This document shows positions 16,651-24,166 of a stretch of 64,000 nt of DNA, one piece after another. The stretch comes from Veillonella intestinalis. GTDB lineage: Bacteria; Bacillota; Negativicutes; Veillonellales; Veillonellaceae. The translations under genes and the position numbers were made by a program. Numbering within the stretch: position 1 is the first letter of the stretch; each line of letters begins with the position of its first letter. The stretch covers positions 124,001 through 188,000 of the forward strand of contig NZ_CALPDB010000003.1 of assembly GCF_943193155.1 (NCBI RefSeq), read 5' to 3'. The notes under the pieces were generated by a model that was not told where the DNA came from, did no database searches, and saw only the letters and a list, made by a program, of their open reading frames with translations.

Positions 16651-18021
16651 TTATTTTTTTGTTTTTTTCAACTTATATGTTACATATAAGAAGAGAATCC
16701 AGAATGGAATCGCAATAACCGATGGTTTGAAACTATCCATTTGCCACATTACGCATACTACAACGAGTAAGAATAACATACATAAGTAGTTGATGAATGG
16801 ATACATCGGTGATTTAAATTTAAGTTCATCTAAGCGATTTTCACGAAAGAAGGTATTGCGGAACTTAATGTGTGTCGCGATAATAATGAACCAGCTAATA
16901 ACAAGACCGGCTACTACCAGCGCGAGGAGATGCATGAATACTTCGCCTGCTTGTGGATAGAGGTATGTTGTTAATACGATGATTAAGGCTAAACCTGCTG
17001 AGAATAAGGTACTTGCTAGGGGAACACCACTGCCTGTTAAATAACTGAAGACTTTAGGTGCATTGCCTGCTTTTGCAAGGCCGTATAGCATACGGGAGTT
17101 ACTATATAAAATACTGTTAAATACAGAAAGGGCAGCTACTAATACGACTAAGTTTAAAATATTAGAAGCGGCTGGAATTCCGATTTCTTCAAAGATTTGT
17201 ACAAATGGGCTAGCTTCAAGACCAACTTTATCCCATGGTGCTAAGGACATAAGTACTACCATTGTACCGATGTAGAAAATTAAAATACGAAGTAATAATT
17301 CGTTGATAGCTGTTGGCAAGCTCTTTTCAGGATCTTCCGCTTCACCGGCTGTTATCCCAATGAGGTCAACACCACCGAAGGAAAACATGACTACTGCTAG
17401 TGAGCAAAGGAAGCCCCACGAACCATTCGGGAAGAAACCACCATTATCCCACAAATTATGGAAGTTATTAGGGAAAGACCCCATAGTAGTAAAGATAAGA
17501 TAGAAACCAAAGAGAATCATACTTACAATGGCTCCGATTTTAACAAAGGAGGCCCAGAACTCTACTTCCCCATAGGCTTTAACGTTAATTAAGTTAATAG
17601 CGGTAATAATTACAAGGCATATGAGGGTGGTTAGCCAATGTGGTATATCTGGGAACCAGTAGGCTAGATATACAGCAATGGCTGCTAGTTCCGCCATGCC
17701 TGCTAACATAAATAAAGTCCAATAATTCCAGCCTGCTAAATAGCCCATAAAGCCATTCCAATATTTATTAGCAAAATGGCTAAATGAACCTGATACTGGT
17801 TCACGAACGGCCATTTCACCTAGCATACGCATAACAAAGAAAATAAAGAGCCCTGCTAAGGCATAAGAGGCAATAATCCCTGGCCCTACCAATTTAATGG
17901 TTGGTGCCGAACCGTAGAATAGGCCAGTCCCTACCGATGCTCCTAAGGCAATCATCTGCATGTGACGATTTTTCAGTCCACGCTTCATATGATGCTTGTC
18001 TTGTGTTTCATGTTCACTCAT
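16651..18021 (-). CDS. AAT-family amino-acid permease (APC superfamily)
   Basis: A 456-residue inner-membrane transporter with about 12 helices. The start region reads RGLKNRHMQMIALGASVGTGLFYGSA..LVGPGIIASYALAG, the hallmark of the AAT group (GabP/ProY/LysP relatives), and SFGGVDLIGITAGEAEDPEKSLP is the conserved mid-protein motif. The start is set at the ATG at 18021 because AAAGGGGGA lies 6-7 bases upstream; an ATG at 18048 lies before that site. Substrate is probably a neutral amino acid or GABA/proline but cannot be fixed from sequence. It is transcribed alone, divergent from the EF-G paralog. Confidence 0.9.
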   Translation of the reverse strand: MSEHETQDKHHMKRGLKNRHMQMIALGASVGTGLFYGSAPTIKLVGPGIIASYALAGLFIFFVMRMLGEMAVREPVSGSFSHFANKYWNGFMGYLAGWNYWTLFMLAGMAELAAIAVYLAYWFPDIPHWLTTLICLVIITAINLINVKAYGEVEFWASFVKIGAIVSMILFGFYLIFTTMGSFPNNFHNLWDNGGFFPNGSWGFLCSLAVVMFSFGGVDLIGITAGEAEDPEKSLPTAINELLLRILIFYIGTMVVLMSLAPWDKVGLEASPFVQIFEEIGIPAASNILNLVVLVAALSVFNSILYSNSRMLYGLAKAGNAPKVFSYLTGSGVPLASTLFSAGLALIIVLTTYLYPQAGEVFMHLLALVVAGLVISWFIIIATHIKFRNTFFRENRLDELKFKSPMYPFINYLCMLFLLVVVCVMWQMDSFKPSVIAIPFWILFLYVTYKLKKTKK

Positions 18022-18227
18022 AAAAAATCCCCCTTTACGGTTGGCCATTCGACTCTACTAAACTACTATATTACTTGAATTTGGGCGGCCAAACCTTTTA
18101 TATATATTATTTAATGTTACGGTAAATAGTCGTTTTTGGCAAGCTATTTGTAGCATTTAACTGGACATTTTGTAAAAAATTAAGTTATTTTCGAAAAATG
18201 TATAATAAGAATAAAGGAGATTCATAC

Positions 18228-18242
18228 ATGAATAGCGAATAA
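18228..18242 (+). other. Four-codon minigene with its own ribosome site
   Basis: AAAGGAGA precedes ATG AAT AGC GAA TAA, 44 bases before the EF-G paralog start, downstream of a TATAAT at 18201-18206. The segment resembles the true start region (AAAGGAGG..TTCATATGAA), suggesting a small local duplication. Whether it is translated is unknown. Confidence 0.35.
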
Positions 18243-18285
18243 GTACAGTAAATTGCGTTTCTGCGCTTTAAAGGAGGCGGTTCAT

Positions 18286-20358
18286 ATGAAAGAATATGCT
18301 AGTGATTTGATTCGTAATGTGGCAATTGTATCTCATGATGGGGCTGGTAAAACAGCATTAGTAGAATCTTTACTATTGGCTTGTGGTGCTGTAGCATCCG
18401 TAGGTAAAGGTCAAGATAACAAACACATTATGGACTTTGAGCCTGAAGAAATTAAACGTAATGTAACTATTCAGCTAGGTATGGCACCTTGTGAATGGAA
18501 AAATTATAAAATTAATTTCATTGATACCCCTGGTTATTCCGAATTTCATGGTGAAGTTCGTGCTGCTTTGCGTGCCGCTGATGGCATGTTGATGGTATTA
18601 TCAGCCACTTCTGGGGTTGAAGTAGATACTATTCGCGCTTGGGATTATGGGGTGGAATTACAAATGCCACGCATGGCGTTTATCAATAAGATGGACGTAG
18701 AAGGGGCCGATTTCTTTGGCACTCTTGAAAAAATGCATGATTTATTTGGCAAAGCCATCATGCCATTGCAGATTCCTATTGGTGAAGGGCCTGACTTTAA
18801 AGGTGTTGTAGACGTAGCGAAACGCACAGCGTATATTTATGAAAATGGTAAGATGACCGAAGTTGCCGTACCTGCTGAATTAGAAGCTAAGGTAGAAGAA
18901 ATCCGTGAAATGACAGTTGAAGCGGCGGCAGAAGGTAATGATGAATTACTTGAAAAATATTTAGATGGTCAAGAATTAACCTTAGAAGAAATCCGTCAAG
19001 GTTTACGGGAAGGTATGTTGACAGGTCGCGTATGTGCTGTTATGTGTGGCAGTGCTATTAATAACATTGGCATGGATCAAGTGTTAGATCGTATGATTCG
19101 TTATATGCCAGATGCATCTAAGCGCGTGATGACAGCGGAAGATGTAGATACTGGGGAAGAACGGATAGTTCATGTAGATAAACCATTTACTGGCTTTGTA
19201 TTTAAGACAATTTTAGACCCATTTGCAGGTAAACAAAGCTTTATTCGCGTATTCTCTGGGGAATTAAAAGAAGGGGATAAACTTCTAAATGTGACGCAGG
19301 GTATTGAAGAAAAATGGGGTAAAATGTATACTTTAATAGGTAAGCAACAAGTACCAGTTACCGAAGCTGGTGCAGGGGATATTGTAGTTATTCCTAAGCT
19401 TACTGCTACGAAGACAGGTGATACTTTTGCAACACCTAGTTTTAAAGTAAAATATCGTCAAATTCGTTTCCCACAACCACTCCATACGGTAGCTATGGTC
19501 CCTGAAAAGAAAGGGGAAGAAGAAAAATTAGCCGCTGCGTTACAACGTATTTCTGAAGAAGATCCAACTTGCGTAGTTGTAAAAGATGTAGAAGGGCGTC
19601 AAATGCAAGTGCGTTGTATGGGTGAAGTTCATTTAGAACATATCCTTACTAAGATGGAGCGGAAATATGGCGTAAAAGCTAAATTAGAAAAACCATATAT
19701 TCCATATCGTGAAACTGTGCGCGGTCAAGTGGAAGTGGAAGGCAAACATAAGAAACAAAGTGGTGGTCATGGACAATATGGTCATGTTAAAATTGCCATT
19801 GAACCTTCTTATGAAGGCGATTTTGAATTTGTAGATAAGATTTTCGGTGGCGCTGTACCAAAACAGTATATTCCAGCTGTTGAAAAAGGCGCTAAAGAAA
19901 CATTAGATAAAGGCTTATTAGCCGGCTATCCAATGATTGGTGTAAAAGTGACCTTATTGGATGGTTCGTATCATGCAGTAGACTCTTCTGAATTGGCTTT
20001 TAAAGTAGCTGCGGCACAAGCTCTTAAAAAAGGTGTGCCACAGGCTAAACCAGTTTTACTAGAACCTGTTTATAATGTGAATGTATTTGCTCCAGATAGT
20101 TTCATGGGCGATATTATGGGGGACTTAAATAGCCGCCGTGGTCGCGTATTAGGCATGGAACAAGGGGAACGGGAAGGTATTACTGTGGTTAAAGCACAAG
20201 TTCCATTTGCTGAAATGCTTGACTATGTAACTGTATTGCGTAGTATGACACAAGGTCAAGGCGTGTTTAACATGGAATTTAGCTCCTATGAAGAAGTACC
20301 TCATAAGACAGCTGAGGGCATTATTGCTAAGTTTGACGGGACTGGTGATGATGAATAG
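18286..20358 (+). CDS. EF-G-like translational GTPase (EF-G2 type)
   Basis: A 690-residue cytoplasmic GTPase with the full EF-G domain order: G domain with P-loop HDGAGKTAL, NFIDTPGYSEF (G3) and NKMD (G4), domain II, and domains III-V with KKQSGGHGQYGHVKI and the C-terminal RGRVLGME. The P-loop differs from canonical EF-G (AHIDAGKTT) and matches the EF-G2 paralog class (GHxGxGKT), whose role is less clear and can be vegetative or stress-related. AAGGAGG lies 7 bases before ATG 18286. It is flanked by transporter genes, not by the str operon (rpsL-rpsG-fusA-tuf), which further argues that it is the paralog. Confidence 0.88.
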   Translation: MKEYASDLIRNVAIVSHDGAGKTALVESLLLACGAVASVGKGQDNKHIMDFEPEEIKRNVTIQLGMAPCEWKNYKINFIDTPGYSEFHGEVRAALRAADGMLMVLSATSGVEVDTIRAWDYGVELQMPRMAFINKMDVEGADFFGTLEKMHDLFGKAIMPLQIPIGEGPDFKGVVDVAKRTAYIYENGKMTEVAVPAELEAKVEEIREMTVEAAAEGNDELLEKYLDGQELTLEEIRQGLREGMLTGRVCAVMCGSAINNIGMDQVLDRMIRYMPDASKRVMTAEDVDTGEERIVHVDKPFTGFVFKTILDPFAGKQSFIRVFSGELKEGDKLLNVTQGIEEKWGKMYTLIGKQQVPVTEAGAGDIVVIPKLTATKTGDTFATPSFKVKYRQIRFPQPLHTVAMVPEKKGEEEKLAAALQRISEEDPTCVVVKDVEGRQMQVRCMGEVHLEHILTKMERKYGVKAKLEKPYIPYRETVRGQVEVEGKHKKQSGGHGQYGHVKIAIEPSYEGDFEFVDKIFGGAVPKQYIPAVEKGAKETLDKGLLAGYPMIGVKVTLLDGSYHAVDSSELAFKVAAAQALKKGVPQAKPVLLEPVYNVNVFAPDSFMGDIMGDLNSRRGRVLGMEQGEREGITVVKAQVPFAEMLDYVTVLRSMTQGQGVFNMEFSSYEEVPHKTAEGIIAKFDGTGDDE

Positions 20359-20451
20359 TTAATGTTTGAAACAAAGGGTTTGGCGGGATGTTTCAACTTG
20401 GCTTCTCTTGACTCGAAGATGTGGTTCATCTAAGTAGAGTTAAAAATAAAT

Positions 20452-20475
20452 AGCCCCTAGAGGGCTCAAAGGAGA
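20452..20475 (+). promoter_or_regulatory. Hairpin next to the yhcH ribosome site
   Basis: AGCCC/GGGCT stem (20452-20466) ends one or two bases before the AAAGGAGA ribosome site of the following gene, so it may affect its translation or be a weak terminator remnant. Confidence 0.35.
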
Positions 20476-20483
20476 CAATATAT

Positions 20484-20957
20484 ATGATATTTGGTAGTGT
20501 GAATGTGAATTATAAAGGGTTAGGTTATGCACCAGTATTAGAGCGCGTACTCGATTGGTTGAAAGATACTGATTTAAAGAGTTTGGAAATTGGTCGCCAT
20601 GATATTGATGGTGATAATATCTTTGCTTTAGTACAAGAAGTAACTACAAAGAAGTTTGAAGAAACTCGCCCTGAAGCACATAAGCAGTACTTAGATGTGC
20701 AGTTTGTTATTGAAGGCAAGGAAAAAATGGGCTTTTTACCAGATCGCCAAACTGAACCAGTGGTAGAAGCACATGATGACAAGGATTTGTATTTTTACGA
20801 GCAAGGATTAGCTGATGAAGGCTATATTATTGCTCAAGCGGGTTCTTATGCAATCTTCTTCCCAGAAGATATTCATCGCCCTTGCTGTGCTGTCAATGAT
20901 GAACCAAGTAAAGTATTAAAAGTTGTTGTAAAAGTCGCTATGAAATTAGTTGACTAA
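20484..20957 (+). CDS. YhcH/YjgK/YiaL family protein
   Basis: A 157-residue cytoplasmic protein of the YhcH (DUF386) cupin-like family. Signatures are PEAHKQYLDVQFVIEGKE in the middle and AGSYAIFFPEDIHRP near the C-terminus, with His residues likely to bind a metal. Members are linked to handling of sialic-acid or other sugar acids (YhcH/NanQ anomerase, YiaL), but no nan genes are near. Length is typical. It follows the EF-G paralog by about 125 bases and ends before a terminator. Confidence 0.9.
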   Translation: MIFGSVNVNYKGLGYAPVLERVLDWLKDTDLKSLEIGRHDIDGDNIFALVQEVTTKKFEETRPEAHKQYLDVQFVIEGKEKMGFLPDRQTEPVVEAHDDKDLYFYEQGLADEGYIIAQAGSYAIFFPEDIHRPCCAVNDEPSKVLKVVVKVAMKLVD

Positions 20958-21073
20958 GTTATAAAGTAGGCGCTTAGTCTGGCAAGGTTTTGTTACTGAA
21001 GTACTTGGTAAGACATACAAGGTGAACTTTATATTTGCGAGATAGAGCACTATTTGTTACAATAAAATAGCGT

Positions 21074-21106
21074 AAAAAGACGACCGGCAAATGCCGGTCG
21101 TTTTTA
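21074..21106 (+). terminator. Terminator after the yhcH-like gene
   Basis: Stem CGACCGGCA/TGCCGGTCG with a two-base AA spacer (the A/T pair next to it must open to form the loop), flanked by A5 and T5. Confidence 0.9.
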
Positions 21107-21130
21107 TAAATTATTTAAGATGAGGAGGGC

Positions 21131-22030
21131 ATGATGGATAGAGAAAAGACAATAGGGATTGCCCTTACTTTATTCGGTGGTATTTTATGGGGCTTGTCGG
21201 GGATATCGGCACAATTTTTACAACAGCAACGGGCTATTAGTCCAGAGTGGCTATTAACGGTGCGTCTGTTAGTGTCAGGTGTAGTTACGGTATTAGCTGC
21301 TTTTTATCAAGGGCGTGTTCATATTTTTCAAATATTTAAAACACCCTATCATGTGATTGGTTTATTTGTTTTTGGTTTATTTGGTATGGCTCTTTGCCAA
21401 TATGCTTATTTCCGTTCTATTTACTATGCAGGGGCTGGGATTGCTACCGTTTTACAATATTTGGCACCAGCGATGATTGTTGTGTATATGGCAGTTCGTT
21501 ATTTTAAGCTACCTACTTGGGGCGAGGGTATTAGTGTTGTCTTGGCTATGATAGGTACAGCTTTAATAGCTTTTCATGGTAATTTTGAATTTGCCGGCAT
21601 TGATGAACGGGTATTATTTTGGGGGCTCTTATCTGCTGTGGCAGTAGCTATTTACAGTGTACAACCAGTGCCTTTATTACGGCGGTACGGTACAGGGCCT
21701 GTAGTAGGTTTTGCTATGCTTTTTTCTGGTCTTGTGACGGCAATGATTGCGTCACCTTTTGATGTGCCTGGTGTTTGGGATATGTGGACTTATGTAGGTG
21801 TTTTCAATGTAGTTGTATTAGGCACCATTGTTTCCTTTAATGCGTATTTAGAAGGGGTGCGGCGCATTGGTGCTGTTAAAGGGTCTGTTTTGTCTTCTAT
21901 TGAACCTATTTCAGCGGCATTATTGAGTTGGCTTGTTTTGGGGAGTCAATTTATGACGAGTGATATTATTGGCTTTGTATTGATTTTGTCGACCATATTT
22001 ATTTTAGCTCGGGAAAAAAGTAGTAATTAG
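21131..22030 (+). CDS. EamA/DMT-family exporter (YicL-like)
   Basis: A 299-residue inner-membrane protein with ten predicted helices in two EamA repeats. The first repeat has GGILWGLSGISAQFL..SPEWLLTVRLLVSG and AYFRSIYYAGAGIATVLQYLAPAMIVVYM; the second ends GAVKGSVLSSIEPISAALLSWLVLG. This resembles the YicL/RhaT-like drug-metabolite transporters. GAGGAGG precedes ATGATG, and either ATG (21131 or 21134) may be used. It is followed on the same strand by an ArsR-type regulator gene. Substrate is unknown. Confidence 0.9.
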   Translation: MMDREKTIGIALTLFGGILWGLSGISAQFLQQQRAISPEWLLTVRLLVSGVVTVLAAFYQGRVHIFQIFKTPYHVIGLFVFGLFGMALCQYAYFRSIYYAGAGIATVLQYLAPAMIVVYMAVRYFKLPTWGEGISVVLAMIGTALIAFHGNFEFAGIDERVLFWGLLSAVAVAIYSVQPVPLLRRYGTGPVVGFAMLFSGLVTAMIASPFDVPGVWDMWTYVGVFNVVVLGTIVSFNAYLEGVRRIGAVKGSVLSSIEPISAALLSWLVLGSQFMTSDIIGFVLILSTIFILAREKSSN

Positions 22031-22110
22031 AAAGTAATTATTAAGCCACTATATTGACTAAGTTCGATAAATTAGATTGACATATCTAGAAGATAAGATA
22101 TAATAAAAGT

Positions 22111-22434
22111 ATGAATGATAAACAATTACTCGACATTTTTAAAGTTTTATCTAATGAAAGTCGCTTAAAAATCTTGCAATGGCTCAAAGAGCCGACTAAA
22201 TATTTTCCACCCCAGGGACTTCATATTCCTGAGGGCGACTCATTTGAAGGAGGAGTCTGTGTAGGGAGTATTCAAGATAAATTAGGCATTTCGCAATCCG
22301 CCGTTTCGCATTATTTGGACTTAATGCAGCGGGCAGGCTTGTTGGAGTCCGCTCGTTATGGGAAATGGACTTACTATCGTCGTAATGAAGCGACTATAGT
22401 AGCGTTAGCAGCATATATTGGGACAGAATTATAA
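22111..22434 (+). CDS. ArsR/SmtB-family regulator
   Basis: A 107-residue winged helix-turn-helix protein: DIFKVLSNESRLKILQWL at the start, then GSIQDKLGISQSAVSHYLDLMQRAGLLESARYGKWTYYRRN. Between them is a loop with FPPQGLHIPEGDSFEGGVCV seen in a subgroup of this family. No obvious CxC metal site is present, so metal sensing is doubtful. It converges with the MFS exporter gene and follows the DMT exporter, so either may be its target. A consensus TATAAT (22099-22104) lies just before the start codon, giving an almost leaderless transcript. Confidence 0.88.
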   Translation: MNDKQLLDIFKVLSNESRLKILQWLKEPTKYFPPQGLHIPEGDSFEGGVCVGSIQDKLGISQSAVSHYLDLMQRAGLLESARYGKWTYYRRNEATIVALAAYIGTEL

Positions 22435-22461
22435 AAAAAGCAGCCATATGGCTGCTTTTTG
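22433..22461. terminator. Bidirectional terminator
   Basis: Stem GCAGCC/GGCTGC with loop ATAT is flanked by A7 and T5, shared by the converging ArsR and MFS genes. Confidence 0.92.
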
Positions 22462-22463
22462 TG

Positions 22464-23645
22464 TTAGCTCTTTAATTTTGTATATACCCATAGGGCATTT
22501 AATAAGAAGAGTAGGCCTGTGCCCCAGAATAGGGCTGTAAAGCCAAATTCGCCCATAAAGAGAGCGCCTCCAACAGAGCCCATGAAATAGCCTAAAAATT
22601 GAGTTGTTTGGTTATAAGAGAATACTTGTCCTGATAGATGTTTGGGAGAGTGAGTAGAAATATATGTATTTAAGGATGGCAGTAAACCGGCTAGACCCAG
22701 TCCTGTGAGAAAGCGTAAGACACCGAGTTGCCAAGCCGTTGTAACATAGGCTTGGGGAATAGTCATCATGGCTGTATAAATGAGCGATCCCATAAGAATG
22801 CGACGGGGACCAATGCGATCAATCCAACGCCCCATGAAGGAACTACTTAACATTTGAGCAAAACCGGTAGCAGCAAAGACGGCTCCTGCAAGAAGTGCTA
22901 AATGAGGTGTATGGGGTGGCATAATTTCATTTAAGTAGACCGTAATAATTGGCTGTAAAGACATGATGGAAAGGGCATAAATAAAAGTAGATGCGGCGAC
23001 AATAAATAACTCATGCAAATGAGGGAGTTGGCTACATAATTCTTTGAAACTATGAGGCACCTTTTCTGGTTGTGGTTCAAAGGTTTCGTGGACTAAAAAG
23101 TAAATGAGTAAAAAGGCAGCTCCTAGGCAACAAGCGATGACAAAGAAGCTTGTACGAATGCCAAAGAGACCGGCTAAGTAGCCACCAATAAGAGGTCCTA
23201 AGAGTGAACCGGCTAAGTTTGAGGAGGCTAAGACTGATAAAGCCCATCCCATTTTATGTTCTGGCGTTTCAGAAGCTACAAGGGTAACGGAAGCGGAAAA
23301 GAAGCCAGATACAAGGCCCTGTATAAAACGGACGAATACAAGTTGCTCTGGTGTTTGGACAAAACAGATCAAAAGATTGCAAAGCATCATGCCAAAACTA
23401 GCACGGAGTAAGGAAATTTTTCGTCCTTTGCGATCGGCTAGGCGCCCCCAGAAGGGAGATACAAAAGCCACTACGAGATAGGTTACGCCCATGGCTAGAC
23501 CAGACCAATAGGCCACTTCATTGGTGGCGGTTACCCCCATATCATGTAAATAAAGAGGTAAGAGTGGTGCTAATTGGCTCATGCCAAGGGCCGATAGAAA
23601 AGCCCCGAAAAAACAGATATAATCTGTGCGTAGCCAGGCGGGCAT
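22464..23645 (-). CDS. MFS efflux transporter, MdtG-like
   Basis: A 393-residue inner-membrane protein with twelve helices. The major-facilitator signature SPFWGRLADRKGRKISLLRASFGMML lies between helices 2 and 3, and GRWIDRIGPRRILMGSL marks the equivalent position in the second half; GQVFSYNQTTQFLGYFMG also matches MdtG of E. coli. Such transporters export drugs using the proton gradient. AAAGGAGG lies before the ATG. It is alone in its transcript; substrate is unknown. Confidence 0.9.
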   Translation of the reverse strand: MPAWLRTDYICFFGAFLSALGMSQLAPLLPLYLHDMGVTATNEVAYWSGLAMGVTYLVVAFVSPFWGRLADRKGRKISLLRASFGMMLCNLLICFVQTPEQLVFVRFIQGLVSGFFSASVTLVASETPEHKMGWALSVLASSNLAGSLLGPLIGGYLAGLFGIRTSFFVIACCLGAAFLLIYFLVHETFEPQPEKVPHSFKELCSQLPHLHELFIVAASTFIYALSIMSLQPIITVYLNEIMPPHTPHLALLAGAVFAATGFAQMLSSSFMGRWIDRIGPRRILMGSLIYTAMMTIPQAYVTTAWQLGVLRFLTGLGLAGLLPSLNTYISTHSPKHLSGQVFSYNQTTQFLGYFMGSVGGALFMGEFGFTALFWGTGLLFLLNALWVYTKLKS

Positions 23646-23924
23646 AGGCGTCCTCCTTTGTAGATAGAGTAGTTTATCGTAATGTGTACTACATAGTAAG
23701 GTGTACTACATAGTAAATAGTAAGTAGTTCGTATTAATATGATTTTATTATACTCTTTTTTGATAAAATGTACATTTTTGAAGTTCCTGATAAATTTTGT
23801 GGCACTAATAATCATAAACCTACTTGACAAAACGAAGTCCCTTATCTATACTCTATCTATAACAAAAGTTACTATGAGTTGGTCAACTGTCCTTGACAGT
23901 AAGACTTATTTTGATAACTGTATA

Positions 23925-24141
23925 TGACATGCGATGACGAAGACGGTCATTTCGGGTAGTTCTCAGCGAGCTGATGGATGGTGTGAGTTCAGCGAATGAA
24001 GAAATGACGAATCACTTGGGAGCATATAAATGTTAAATTTATCGGTGAGCACCGTTATATGCGTGAGTGGCTCCATATGGAGTCAGTAGGGTGGTACCAC
24101 GGACTTATAGCGTTCGTCCCTTCGGGGATGAGCGCTTTTTT
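23925..24141 (+). promoter_or_regulatory. T-box riboswitch controlling ileS
   Basis: Stem I is formed in part by GTCATTTC (23946-23953) pairing with GAAATGAC (24001-24008). The distal part has the typical GCGAG and GGTG loops. The triplet ATC at 24011-24013 sits where the specifier codon is expected, matching isoleucine. The T-box sequence AGGGTGGTACCACGG is at 24088-24102. It is followed by a terminator stem (24110-24135) and T7. Uncharged tRNA-Ile should bind and prevent termination. The 23646-23924 stretch before it is promoter-type AT-rich DNA. Confidence 0.93.
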
Positions 24142-24166
24142 TATTAGTTGAGAGGAGAGTTTATTT

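Noticed and set aside
22111-22434. Metal-sensing arsenic repressor (arsR)
   Set aside because: The family is right, but no CxC or clear metal ligand set is present and no arsenic genes are near, so a specific symbol is not justified.
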